From assembly GCA_019420275.1 (NCBI GenBank), contig JAHZHN010000004.1, forward strand, positions 183,450 to 247,449: a stretch of DNA of 64,000 bases, given 5' to 3'. The position numbers were made by a program, and so were the translations under genes. This document shows, one piece after another, positions 36,735-45,377 of the stretch. The DNA is from Clostridiales bacterium. GTDB taxonomy: Bacteria; Bacillota; Clostridia; Lachnospirales; Lachnospiraceae. Below the pieces are notes generated by a model. It ran no database searches. It was not told where the DNA came from and worked only from the letters and a program-made list of their open reading frames with translations. Each line of letters opens with the position of its first letter. Within the stretch, counting starts at the first letter, position 1.

Positions 36735-37811
36735 ATGAGGATGTTAGACATCAAAGTAACAAAGACCGAGACTCCAAAAGAGAAACCGGCAAAAGATGAT
36801 CCATTATTATTCGGTACTATCTTTACAGATCATATGTTTATCATGGACTATACAGAGGGAAAAGGATGGCATGATCCAAGAATTGTCCCATATGGAGATA
36901 TTACATTACCTCCAGCTGCAACCATTTTCCATTATGGACAGGGTGTTTTCGAAGGGTTAAAAGCATATAATGCAGTTGACGGGGGAGTCAATCTGTTCCG
37001 TCCGGATATGAACGCAAAACGTTCTAACCGTTCTTCCGATAGATTATGTATTCCAGAGATTCCGGAAGAAGACTTTGTACAGGCAATCAAAGAGTTAGTA
37101 GAGCTTGATAAGGACTGGATTCCGAATGAACCAGATCATTCTTTATATATTCGTCCATTTATCATTGGTACAGATCCTTTCTTAGGATTGCGTACATCTG
37201 CTTATTATAAATTTATTGTTATCTTATCACCGGTAGGACCATATTATCCGGAAGGATTGGACCCAGTTGGTATCTGGATTGAAGATGATTATGTAAGAGC
37301 CGTACGAGGCGGAATCGGTGAAGCTAAGACCGGAGGCAACTATGCTGCAAGTATCTTGTCACAGGTTAAGGCTCATGATGAAGGATATTCTCAGGTGCTT
37401 TGGTTAGATGGCGTATACAGAAAATATATCGAAGAAGTTGGAGCGATGAACATCTTCTTTAAGATTGATGGAAAAGTTGTAACACCAATGCTCAACGGCA
37501 GCATCCTTCCAGGAATTACAAGAGACTCTGTTATTCAGATTTGTAAGGAATGGGGATACGATGTAATTGAAAAACGTATCGATATTGCTGAGATTGAAGA
37601 AGCATGGAAGAATGGAACCCTGGAAGAAGTCTGGGGAACTGGAACAGCAGCTGTTATTTCACCTGTTGGAAAATTACGTATGGGTGATGAAGTCATGCAG
37701 ATACAGGACGGTGGAATTGGAGAATTAAGTCAGAAACTGTATGATGAAGTAACAGGCATCCAGCTTGGCAAAGTAAAAGATACTCGTGGATGGATCGTAA
37801 AGATCGACTAA
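36735..37811 (+). CDS. ilvE: Branched-chain amino acid aminotransferase
   Basis: 358 residues, fold-type IV PLP enzyme. HYGQGVFEGLKAY (about 74-86), the PLP lysine in GEAKTGGNYAAS (about 196-207), and EVGAMNIFF match BCAT of the bacterial/eukaryotic long type. It makes or degrades Leu, Ile and Val. It stands alone between its own promoter and terminator. Codon use is richer in preferred codons than its neighbours, suggesting high expression. Confidence 0.92.
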   Translation: MRMLDIKVTKTETPKEKPAKDDPLLFGTIFTDHMFIMDYTEGKGWHDPRIVPYGDITLPPAATIFHYGQGVFEGLKAYNAVDGGVNLFRPDMNAKRSNRSSDRLCIPEIPEEDFVQAIKELVELDKDWIPNEPDHSLYIRPFIIGTDPFLGLRTSAYYKFIVILSPVGPYYPEGLDPVGIWIEDDYVRAVRGGIGEAKTGGNYAASILSQVKAHDEGYSQVLWLDGVYRKYIEEVGAMNIFFKIDGKVVTPMLNGSILPGITRDSVIQICKEWGYDVIEKRIDIAEIEEAWKNGTLEEVWGTGTAAVISPVGKLRMGDEVMQIQDGGIGELSQKLYDEVTGIQLGKVKDTRGWIVKID

Positions 37812-37828
37812 GAATATATTGAAGAGAT

Positions 37829-37869
37829 AAAAAGGAACGCAGGAATCACAATATCCTGTGTTCCTTTTT
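37829..37869 (+). terminator. Intrinsic terminator after ilvE
   Basis: AAAAAGGAACGCAGGA (37829-37844) pairs with TCCTGTGTTCCTTTTT (37854-37869), with one G-T pair. Confidence 0.9.
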
Positions 37870-37961
37870 GTGTTCCTTAAATTGAAAAAGATTGCTTTTG
37901 GGAAGAACGATTTTCCTGGAAAAGACATATATTAGAGTAAAAGACGTTTGGAAGGTGGCAT

Positions 37962-39218
37962 ATGCCGGAACAAGACAGAAGGGAACAGATTGACAAGGGC
38001 CGTCTGATGGTGCAGGTAAATTCCAGTACAGGCGCAAAGCCGATTCCGGATGCGACAGTAGAAATTTCTTATACAGGAGACCCGGAATCTGTAATTGAAA
38101 AAATAGAAACGAATGAAGATGGGCAGACTGAGGACGTTGAGCTTGCGGCTCCTCCGCTGGAATACAGTATGTCTCCCGGTGAAAATCAGCCATATGCGGA
38201 ATATACATTGAAGGTCAGTGCTCCGGGATATGAACCGGTTGCAGTGTCTGGCGCACAGATTTTATCAGGAATCCGCGGTGTGCAGAATATTCGGATGCAG
38301 CCAGTGGAAATTTCCGATGAAAATCTGGACAATTTTGTAATTGGCCCGCATACTTTGTGGGGAGATTATCCTCCTAAAATTGCCGAAGCGGAGATTAAAC
38401 CAGTGAATGAGACTGGAGAAATTGTACTGAGCCGTGTGGTAATTCCGGAATATATTGTTGTTCATGACGGACCGGTGGGAGATAAGACGGCGGCAGATCA
38501 TTATGTCAGATATAAGGATTATATTAAGAATGTAGCTGCCTGTGAGATTTATTCTACGTGGCCAAGGTCAACGCTGGAAGCAAATATTTTGGCTATTATG
38601 TCGTTCACGATGAATCGAGTATATACAGAATGGTATCGAAACAAAGGCCATGATTTTACGATCACATCTTCTACGGCATATGATCATAAGTGGATTCCTG
38701 GTAAAACCACCTATGATTCTATCAATACAATCGTAGATGAGATTTTTTCAAACTACCTCTCAAGACCAAATGTAAAACAGCCGATTCTGACACAATATTG
38801 TGATGGGAAAAAAGTCAGCTGTCCTGAATGGATGACGCAGTGGGGGTCAAAATATCTTGGCGATCAGGGATATGCTCCAATTGAGATTCTTCGGTATTAT
38901 TATGGAGAAAATATGTATATCAATACAGCAGAACAGATTGCCGGAATCCCGGCGTCCTGGCCGGGGTATGACCTGACGATTGGGGCAAGCGGCGATAAAG
39001 TGCGGCAAATGCAGGAACAAATCAACCGGATTGCCAGAGATTATCCATCGATTCCAACAATTGCGGCAGATGGCAGATATGGAGAAAAGACAGCGGCTGC
39101 CGTGCGGAAATTCCAAAATGTATTTGGACTTCCGGAGACAGGAGTTGTAGATTATCCGACCTGGTACAAAATCAGTGAAATTTATGTAGGTGTGAGCCGG
39201 ATTGCTGAATTGAATTAA
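37962..39218 (+). CDS. SpoIID-like protein with peptidoglycan-binding domain
   Basis: 418 residues, no signal peptide. Residues 10-110 form a carboxypeptidase-regulatory or Ig-like beta domain (RLMVQVNSSTGAKPIPDATV). Residues about 200-315 (ANILAIMSFTMNRVYTEWY, TQWGSKYLGDQGYAPIEILR) resemble SpoIID/LytB-type domains. The C-terminal 75 residues are a PG_binding_1 domain (GASGDKVRQMQEQIN, DGRYGEKTAAAVRKFQ). A role in spore or cell-wall work is likely. GGAAGGTGG precedes the ATG. Confidence 0.7.
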   Translation: MPEQDRREQIDKGRLMVQVNSSTGAKPIPDATVEISYTGDPESVIEKIETNEDGQTEDVELAAPPLEYSMSPGENQPYAEYTLKVSAPGYEPVAVSGAQILSGIRGVQNIRMQPVEISDENLDNFVIGPHTLWGDYPPKIAEAEIKPVNETGEIVLSRVVIPEYIVVHDGPVGDKTAADHYVRYKDYIKNVAACEIYSTWPRSTLEANILAIMSFTMNRVYTEWYRNKGHDFTITSSTAYDHKWIPGKTTYDSINTIVDEIFSNYLSRPNVKQPILTQYCDGKKVSCPEWMTQWGSKYLGDQGYAPIEILRYYYGENMYINTAEQIAGIPASWPGYDLTIGASGDKVRQMQEQINRIARDYPSIPTIAADGRYGEKTAAAVRKFQNVFGLPETGVVDYPTWYKISEIYVGVSRIAELN

Positions 39219-39220
39219 AT

Positions 39221-39251
39221 TTTACAAATGAGCAGACAAAAATGATATACT
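39221..39251 (+). promoter_or_regulatory. Possible promoter
   Basis: TTTACA (39221-39226) and TATACT (39246-39251) with a long 19 bp spacer, 38 bp before the next start codon. Confidence 0.5.
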
Positions 39252-39289
39252 AAAGATAAGGAAAGAGAAAATACAAAGGAGGTTATTTT

Positions 39290-39676
39290 ATGTTCAAAGA
39301 GTTTGTATATGATAGATATTTAAAGGCGCCGGACCCGATTTCTTTTGAAGAAGCAATGAAGATTTATGAGGAAATCATAAAAGAAGCCCCGGATGACAAT
39401 GAAGGGTTTGACAAAGCATGGGATAATGCGATTGAAAAAATGACAGCATATGCAGATCTGCGTGCCCATTGGAAAATTACTCCAAAACCACAGAGAAATA
39501 ATGATCAAAGGACGATAAAGCATGACAGTGTAATTGCATCTTTGGATCAGCTGGCAGAATGTATGAAAGAGCAGGGCCTGAATGCGGAATGGAGAGAAGA
39601 ACTGGGATATCAGAGAAAGAGAATTGGAGATTTTGCATGTTATGTTTCTCTGATTTACGGATTATCAGCCAGGTGA
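39290..39676 (+). CDS. Small soluble protein, unknown
   Basis: 128 residues, charged and helical, with CMKEQ and DFACYV near the end. No membrane segment or metal motif. AAGGAGG precedes the ATG, so expression is likely. It has its own promoter and terminator. I do not recognise the family. Confidence 0.6.
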   Translation: MFKEFVYDRYLKAPDPISFEEAMKIYEEIIKEAPDDNEGFDKAWDNAIEKMTAYADLRAHWKITPKPQRNNDQRTIKHDSVIASLDQLAECMKEQGLNAEWREELGYQRKRIGDFACYVSLIYGLSAR

Positions 39677-39691
39677 TTTTTCAAAACGGCA

Positions 39692-39730
39692 AAAAGGGGG
39701 CATATCAGCAAAGATTGCTCCCTTTTATTT
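39692..39730 (+). terminator. Intrinsic terminator
   Basis: AAAAGGGGGCA (39692-39702) pairs with TGCTCCCTTTT (39716-39726), followed by ATTT. Confidence 0.75.
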
Positions 39731-39817
39731 TCAAGAGCGCCTTATAATACAAAAGAACCTGACTTTGATCAGGAAGATGAAACGCTTTCAGTTTTTAAAA
39801 TGTTGGAAGAAGTTTAA
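39731..39817 (+). pseudogene. Possible 3' gene remnant
   Basis: A protein-like reading frame without start codon ends at TAA 39815-39817 (APYNTKEPDFDQEDETLSVF and KMLEEV) and runs straight into a strong terminator. It looks like the tail of a lost gene. Short length makes it weak. Confidence 0.3.
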
Positions 39818-39847
39818 CCATTGAACTTATAAAATCAATGGTTTTTT
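39816..39847 (+). terminator. Intrinsic terminator
   Basis: AACCATTGA (39816-39824) pairs with TCAATGGTT (39835-39843), followed by a run of T. It overlaps the stop codon of the remnant. Confidence 0.85.
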
Positions 39848-39887
39848 TCATGCCTTTAAACTTTATATGCATGACAGTCTCTTTTTA

Positions 39888-39896
39888 TGATATAAT
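39888..39896 (+). promoter_or_regulatory. Extended -10 promoter of ybaK
   Basis: TGATATAAT (39888-39896) has the extended TGn and a perfect -10. No clear -35 lies at the expected distance. Confidence 0.6.
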
Positions 39897-39919
39897 GTGC
39901 TGGGGTAGTTAGTTAAAGT

Positions 39920-39945
39920 AAAAACGGAAATGGATATCCGTTTTT
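39920..39945 (+). other. Hairpin just before the ybaK ribosome site
   Basis: AAAAACGGA (39920-39928) pairs with TCCGTTTTT (39937-39945); the ribosome site GGGAGGAAG follows at once. It resembles a terminator and may limit read-through or translation. Confidence 0.6.
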
Positions 39946-39959
39946 GGGAGGAAGAAATC

Positions 39960-40460
39960 ATGGCAAAAAAAGAACCAAAAACGAACGCTATGAGGATCTT
40001 GGAAAAGGAAAAGATTCCTTATGAAATACATCGATATGAATGCAAAGAATTTATTGATGGAATTGCAATTGCCGATATGCTCAATGAACCTTATGAAAGA
40101 GTGTTTAAGACATTGGTGACAGTAGGAAAAAGCGGCGGATATTTTGTGTTTGTGATACCAATCCATAAAGAATTGGATTTAAAGAAAGCCGCCAGGGCAG
40201 TTCATGAGAAATCCGTGGAGATGATCCATGTAAAAGACATTAATAAGATTACAGGATATATCCGTGGAGGATGTACTGCCATCGGCATGAAAAAAGATTA
40301 TCCGACGATATTGGACCAGAGTGCAGAAGGCCAGGAGACGATTATGGTCAGCGGCGGTAAGAATGGAATCCAGATTGAACTGAAGCCGGAAGATTATTTG
40401 AAAGCATGCAGAGGTGTAATGGCACCCCTGATACGAGAAGAGGAGATACAGGAATTATGA
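39960..40460 (+). CDS. ybaK: YbaK/EbsC Cys-tRNA(Pro) deacylase
   Basis: 166 residues from ATG 39960, after GGGAGGAAG. The family removes wrongly attached Cys from tRNA-Pro. DGIAIADMLN, VFKTLVT, KDINKITGYIRGGCTAIG and MVSGGKNGIQIEL match YbaK. The end overlaps the next gene as ATGA. Confidence 0.9.
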   Translation: MAKKEPKTNAMRILEKEKIPYEIHRYECKEFIDGIAIADMLNEPYERVFKTLVTVGKSGGYFVFVIPIHKELDLKKAARAVHEKSVEMIHVKDINKITGYIRGGCTAIGMKKDYPTILDQSAEGQETIMVSGGKNGIQIELKPEDYLKACRGVMAPLIREEEIQEL

Positions 40461-41002
40461 TAGAAGAAATTTTGGAATATAATAAAAAGTTTGTAGAGGA
40501 AAAGAAATACGAAGAATATAAAACAAGCAAGTATCCAGATAAAAAAATTGCCATCATTACCTGTATGGATACACGGCTGACACAGCTGCTTCCGGCTGCG
40601 CTGGGACTGAAAAACGGTGATGTAAAGATTATAAAGAACGCAGGAGGCGTTGTGAGCCACGCATTTGGAAGTGTTGTGAGGAGTGTATTAGTCGGCATTT
40701 TTGAGCTGGGTATCGAAGAAGTTATGGTAATTGGACATACGGACTGCGGTGTACAGCATATTAATAGTGAGATGATGATTGAAAAGATGAAGGAAAGAGG
40801 AATCGACGGAGATAAGATTGATCTGATTCGACATTGCGGGGTAGATTTTGACACATGGCTGGAAGGATTTGACTGTGTGGAAAATTCCGTAAAAGATTCA
40901 GTTGATATGCTGCGAAAACATCCTTTGATTCCAAAAGATGTAAAGATTTCCGGTTACGTAATGGATTCTGTGACGGGAGAACTGTCTGTTGTAGTGCCTT
41001 AA
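40457..41002 (+). CDS. Beta-class carbonic anhydrase
   Basis: 181 residues from ATG 40457, overlapping the ybaK stop by 4 bp. Zinc ligands are visible: C36, D38 and R40 in TCMDTRL, H94 and C97 in GHTDCG. NAGG (61-64) is the other conserved motif. It interconverts CO2 and bicarbonate. The open frame extends upstream but has no ribosome site there. Confidence 0.9.
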   Translation: MIEEILEYNKKFVEEKKYEEYKTSKYPDKKIAIITCMDTRLTQLLPAALGLKNGDVKIIKNAGGVVSHAFGSVVRSVLVGIFELGIEEVMVIGHTDCGVQHINSEMMIEKMKERGIDGDKIDLIRHCGVDFDTWLEGFDCVENSVKDSVDMLRKHPLIPKDVKISGYVMDSVTGELSVVVP

Positions 41003-41061
41003 ACAGCCGGTAATTTGGGAATTCAGAGGAAAATAAATAATGGATGGAATAGGAGGATGGC

Positions 41062-41868
41062 ATGAGAAAATATCTGATGCTTCTGATTCTTACAGTATGT
41101 CTATGCTTCGGGGGATGTCAGAAAAAAGAAAAGTTATCATCAACGTCTCAGAAGGAGACTGCAGCGACAGAGAAAAAGACATCATCAGCGCAGACAACAT
41201 CGGCTGCCAAGGAAGAAGAAACGGCAGTCAGCAAAGAAGAGAAGATCATGGTAGCAATTGATCCGGGACATCAAAAGGAACAGATGACCCAGCAGGAGCC
41301 AATTGGTCCGGGAGCATCAGAGACAAAACCGATGGTATCTTCCGGAACAGAGGGTGTTGTGACAGGAGCGCCGGAATATCAGGTGAATCTTGAGGTATCT
41401 ATGAAATTAAAAAACATTCTTGAGGCCAAAGGATATGCAGTCTATATGATACGGGAAACGAATGATGTTAAATTAAGCAACCGGAAAAGAGCCCAAATGG
41501 CAAATGGCAGCGGAGCTTCTGTTTTTCTGAGACTGCACTGCAACAGTGATGATAGTTCGTCGGCAAATGGCGCGTTGACTATGTGTCCGACATCAGAAAA
41601 TCCTTATTGTGGAGAAATTGCTTCGGACAGCAAAAAACTTTCAAGCCTGGTGGGCAGCAGTCTGTGCCGAAGAACAGGAGCCAAAAACAGAGGGGTAATT
41701 GAAACAGATCAGATGTCTGGTATCAATTGGTGTGAAATACCGGTAACAATCATAGAAATGGGATTTATGTCCAATCCACAGGAAGATCAGAAATTATCAG
41801 ATGATCATTACCAAAAACGCTTAGCAGAAGGAATTGCAGAAGGGGTAGACCGTTACTTTGAAAAATAA
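41062..41868 (+). CDS. N-acetylmuramoyl-L-alanine amidase lipoprotein
   Basis: 268 residues. A lipoprotein signal ends at C19 (CLCFGGC), then a Ser/Thr/Lys linker to about residue 65. The amidase_3 domain follows: AIDPGHQ, ...NLEVSMKLKNIL, LRLHCNSD and IIEMGFMSNPQED give two zinc histidines and the two glutamates. It cuts the amide between peptide and glycan in cell wall. AGGAGG lies before the ATG. Confidence 0.9.
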   Translation: MRKYLMLLILTVCLCFGGCQKKEKLSSTSQKETAATEKKTSSAQTTSAAKEEETAVSKEEKIMVAIDPGHQKEQMTQQEPIGPGASETKPMVSSGTEGVVTGAPEYQVNLEVSMKLKNILEAKGYAVYMIRETNDVKLSNRKRAQMANGSGASVFLRLHCNSDDSSSANGALTMCPTSENPYCGEIASDSKKLSSLVGSSLCRRTGAKNRGVIETDQMSGINWCEIPVTIIEMGFMSNPQEDQKLSDDHYQKRLAEGIAEGVDRYFEK

Positions 41869-41894
41869 GAAGAGATGAAAAAGGAGGAGTGTAA

Positions 41895-42425
41895 ATGAAG
41901 GCAAAAGAAAAACAGATCATTGCCATATTGTCTGCTGCAATTGCAGTAGTGGCGGTTGCTCTGATTTTCTGCCTGGCAACAGAAAACAGATCTTCGTCTG
42001 GAGAACAGAAATCTGCAGCTTTGGAAGACCAGGATACGGAGTCTGAGGCGACTGAGGCGGAGGATGATCCGGATACATCGAATGATGCGTCTTCTGAGAC
42101 AACAGCGGAAGATGATGGGGACAGCAAGTCTGCTTCTGAAATAATGGATGCAGATGACGGATATGTATTTCCGAATTCCAACAGTTCTTATCTGACGGAA
42201 GAAGAGATAGAGAAGCTGTCAACAGAAGAGATTCAGTATGCGATCAATGAAGTATACGCCAGACATGGATTGAAGTTTACAAAGAAATCAAATCAGGAAA
42301 GATTTGAAAAAAAGAAATGGTATACCGGCACAGTAGATGACCAGGATGACATTACGCTGAATCAATATGAAAAGAAAAATATCGATCTGATGGCGGGCAT
42401 TCTGGAAGAGAGAGGTGCCAGATAG
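41895..42425 (+). CDS. YARHG-domain membrane-anchored protein
   Basis: 176 residues. One N-terminal membrane helix (about 7-25), a 75-residue Ser/Asp/Glu-rich linker, then a YARHG domain (INEVYARHGLKF, KKWYTG, LNQYEKKNIDLM). YARHG domains are extracellular in many clostridia, with unknown function. Ribosome site AAGGAGGAG. It lies between the amidase and two zinc-ribbon membrane proteins. Confidence 0.85.
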   Translation: MKAKEKQIIAILSAAIAVVAVALIFCLATENRSSSGEQKSAALEDQDTESEATEAEDDPDTSNDASSETTAEDDGDSKSASEIMDADDGYVFPNSNSSYLTEEEIEKLSTEEIQYAINEVYARHGLKFTKKSNQERFEKKKWYTGTVDDQDDITLNQYEKKNIDLMAGILEERGAR

Positions 42426-42439
42426 GGAGGAGAGAAACA

Positions 42440-43612
42440 ATGTATTGTCCAAATTGTGGAAAAGAAGTAGAAGATGGTGCTCTTTTTTGCGGGGAATGCG
42501 GAGCGAAGATTGAAGGAGGTCCTAAACCCAGAAAGAAAGCACCTGGGAAACCGATAGGAGGGAAAAAGCCGAAAGACGGAGAAAGCTTTAGCCCCAAGGC
42601 AAAGAAGATTATTATAGCCCAGATCGTAGTTCTGGTGGCTCTGATTGCTGCTTTTATTTATCTTGGAACAAGAAACAGCAAACCAATATCAGCAGCAAAT
42701 CAGTTTGTGAAAAATTATAACAATAAAAACTGGTCTAAAGTATATGATGCGTATCATTTTGAAGAAGATACCTTTATCAATGAAGATACTTTCAAGGCAA
42801 CGATGGATCAAAGTGACACAGAGACGCTTTCCAGTCCGGTTGGAGGCTATATCAGCAATGGCGAGTATGTTTACAGAATCAGAAAAGGTTCCAATTATAT
42901 TACTGTTACGGTAGGACGGTCTGCAGAAAAATCCTTTTTCTTTTTTGACAAGTATGAGGTAACCAGTGTTTCAGACAGTTCTGTGTCTTTTCAGATGGTA
43001 ACAGTACCGAATATTTCCGGAGCAACACTAAAAATTGATGGTGTCAAGGCAGAAAATACTTCAGATAACGATGATGCCACATCTTATAGTGTAAAGCTTT
43101 TTAAAGGAACACATAAGGCTACATTCAGCGGAGCTGATGGAATGTTTAAGAAAGATAGTTATACATTTGATACCAGCGGGGATAGTCTGATCAGTCAGAT
43201 TGAGTATTCTGAAAGTGCAAAAGAAGAAGCAGCCAAAGCGCTGGAAAACTATCTTCCGGACATTACAGAAAATAAGATCAAGGGAAAAGATAAATCTAAT
43301 CTGGAAGATTGCTTTCTTTCTGATCAGAAAGCAGAAATATACGGAGAGACATTGTGTACAGGAACATATTATACAGGAAGTGATGCAAAGAATTTAGGAA
43401 ATCTTTCAGTAAGCCGCTGTGAAGCAGTGGAACCGACAGTCAGCTACTACAGCGCAGCAAATGGAATCCCTGTAAATGTTAGTGCAACTCGTACTTATCA
43501 GTACCCAATGTTTAGCGGAAGCTATACAACAGGCACATGTATTGTCAGAGGTACTGCTTATATGGTGAAAAAGGATGGAAAATGGGTAATTAATACCGTT
43601 TCATACTATTAG
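42440..43612 (+). CDS. Zinc-ribbon membrane protein with exported domains
   Basis: 390 residues. Zinc ribbon (CPNCGKEV ... FCGECGAKI, residues 3-23), a basic linker, one membrane helix (about 55-75), then exported beta-rich domains. Similar to the clostridial/bacillar YvbJ/TcaA type, in which the ribbon stays inside and the C-terminus senses or binds wall material. Ribosome site GGGAGGAG. Function unknown. Confidence 0.75.
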   Translation: MYCPNCGKEVEDGALFCGECGAKIEGGPKPRKKAPGKPIGGKKPKDGESFSPKAKKIIIAQIVVLVALIAAFIYLGTRNSKPISAANQFVKNYNNKNWSKVYDAYHFEEDTFINEDTFKATMDQSDTETLSSPVGGYISNGEYVYRIRKGSNYITVTVGRSAEKSFFFFDKYEVTSVSDSSVSFQMVTVPNISGATLKIDGVKAENTSDNDDATSYSVKLFKGTHKATFSGADGMFKKDSYTFDTSGDSLISQIEYSESAKEEAAKALENYLPDITENKIKGKDKSNLEDCFLSDQKAEIYGETLCTGTYYTGSDAKNLGNLSVSRCEAVEPTVSYYSAANGIPVNVSATRTYQYPMFSGSYTTGTCIVRGTAYMVKKDGKWVINTVSYY

Positions 43613-43632
43613 AAAAGAAAGGATGAAAAAAT

Positions 43633-44421
43633 ATGGCAAACTTTTGTACAAAATGCGGAACTCCTTTGGTGGACGGAAGATGTCCAAAGTGTGATTCAAA
43701 ACCACACACCATTCCAAAAGGAGAAAAAAAAGATGAAGGAAAGGGAGCACAGGTTTATCCGGCTCACAAAAATTATGTGCAGGCAATTTTAAATATGATT
43801 AAAAGGCCGGTAACGGGATTTTGTGAATCTGTTGCGGATGAGAACAGCAAAGTTGGTTTGATCATGATGGGAATCGAAGCGTTGGCCTCAGGTCTTTGTG
43901 TCTTTTTCCTGATTGATAAAATTGTGTCCAAGGCAACAACAGGACTCAGCAGCTACGGATCATTTGGAAGTACGGTCAGCAGCCAGCTTCCTTCTGCCGG
44001 AGGATATTTTTTGAAGGAAATTATTCTCTCAATGGTTATTGCACTGATCACTTCACTGCTTGTTTGGGGATTGATGAAAGGAATGGGAAAAGCAGACATC
44101 AACTGGTTCCAAAGCTGTCAGATCGTAGGAATTAAAAGCCTTGGATGCGCGATGGGCTGGATTCTTGCAGCAGTGGGGGTTATCGTTGAATTATATGTTT
44201 TTGCAGTCATCGTGCTGCTTGTAGGAATAGCTCTCGGCAATATTTACTATTATGCCGCAATGTTTAATTATCCAAAAGCAAAAAAAGACGGCATTACATA
44301 TGCTGCATTGCTGATTGTGATCATTATGGCGGTTGTCATGTATCTGATGCTGACTCAAATGATGACATCTGCAGTTGGAAACGGGCTGGATTCTTTAAAT
44401 TCCCTTGAAAATCTGTTATAA
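43633..44421 (+). CDS. Zinc-ribbon polytopic membrane protein (Yip1-like)
   Basis: 262 residues. The zinc ribbon (FCTKCG ... CPKCDSK) is at the start, then four or five membrane helices from about residue 75 with Gly-rich loops, as in Yip1-like proteins. It follows the other zinc-ribbon gene and may work with it. Substrate unknown. Confidence 0.7.
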   Translation: MANFCTKCGTPLVDGRCPKCDSKPHTIPKGEKKDEGKGAQVYPAHKNYVQAILNMIKRPVTGFCESVADENSKVGLIMMGIEALASGLCVFFLIDKIVSKATTGLSSYGSFGSTVSSQLPSAGGYFLKEIILSMVIALITSLLVWGLMKGMGKADINWFQSCQIVGIKSLGCAMGWILAAVGVIVELYVFAVIVLLVGIALGNIYYYAAMFNYPKAKKDGITYAALLIVIIMAVVMYLMLTQMMTSAVGNGLDSLNSLENLL

Positions 44422-44442
44422 GAGAGAAAAGGAGGAGCAAGG

Positions 44443-44616
44443 ATGCTGCCAAAAGATCCTGTGATTTTGTTAAGTTACATCAATACCCAGCTGCGTGATT
44501 TCTATGGAAGTTATGAGGAATTGTGCTGTGATCTGGATCTTGATGGAGAGAAAATTGCAAAACAGTTAGAAGCTATCGGATATACATATGAAAAAGAAAT
44601 AAATCAATTCCAGTAG
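44443..44616 (+). CDS. DUF4250-like small protein
   Basis: 57 residues, starting MLPKDPVILLSYINTQLRD, with AAGGAGGAG before the ATG. The length and the start are typical of DUF4250, a small conserved family of unknown role. It stands 21 bp after the membrane protein gene. Confidence 0.8.
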   Translation: MLPKDPVILLSYINTQLRDFYGSYEELCCDLDLDGEKIAKQLEAIGYTYEKEINQFQ

Positions 44617-44667
44617 TAGCCGAAATGACAAATCTATGTTAAAATTTCCATATAAGGAGACGCAGGC

Positions 44668-45369
44668 ATGGAGTTAATTCGGTTAGAAAATGTTAAGAAA
44701 ATTTATCAGTCAGGTGAAGTTATCACGAAGGCTGTGGATGGAATTGATTTCACAGTGGAAAAAGGTGAATTTGCCTTGATTATCGGCGCCAGTGGAGCGG
44801 GTAAAACAACCGTACTGAATATTTTAGGGGGTATGGATACTGCGACCAGTGGCGCTGTTTTCGTCGATGGAGAAGATATCGCTCAGTGGAATGCAAAACA
44901 GCTGACCAGATATCGAAGAAATGACATAGGATTTGTCTTTCAGTTTTACAATTTGGTGCCGAATCTCACGGCGGTAGAAAATGTAGAGCTGGCTCTGCAG
45001 ATATGCAGGAATCCATTGGATGCAGAAACGGTACTGCGGGAAGTTGGTCTGGGAGATCGCCTTAATAATTTCCCGGCACAGCTGTCAGGAGGAGAACAGC
45101 AGAGAGTTTCAATTGCCAGGGCTTTGGCGAAGAATCCTAAGCTTCTTTTGTGTGATGAGCCGACAGGAGCCTTGGACTATCAGACAGGGAAATCAATTCT
45201 GAAACTTCTGCAGGATACCTGCCGGGAGAAAGGAAAGACGGTTGTGGTAATTACTCATAATCTGGCAATTGCTCCTATGGCGGATCGGGTTATCGAGATT
45301 AAAAATGGAAAGGTAAGCAGGATTACAAAAAATGAAAAGCCAATACCAGTAGAAAACATTGAATGGTAG
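44668..45369 (+). CDS. ABC transporter ATP-binding protein (MacB/LolD type)
   Basis: 233 residues. Walker A GASGAGKT (about 40-47), FQFYNLVPNLTAVENV Q-loop region, signature LSGGEQQR and Walker B LLLCDEPTGALD. It powers the FtsX-like permease encoded next. AAGGAG is before the ATG. The system is of the mechanotransmission type rather than a typical importer. Confidence 0.92.
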   Translation: MELIRLENVKKIYQSGEVITKAVDGIDFTVEKGEFALIIGASGAGKTTVLNILGGMDTATSGAVFVDGEDIAQWNAKQLTRYRRNDIGFVFQFYNLVPNLTAVENVELALQICRNPLDAETVLREVGLGDRLNNFPAQLSGGEQQRVSIARALAKNPKLLLCDEPTGALDYQTGKSILKLLQDTCREKGKTVVVITHNLAIAPMADRVIEIKNGKVSRITKNEKPIPVENIEW

Positions 45370-45377
45370 GGATGCGA

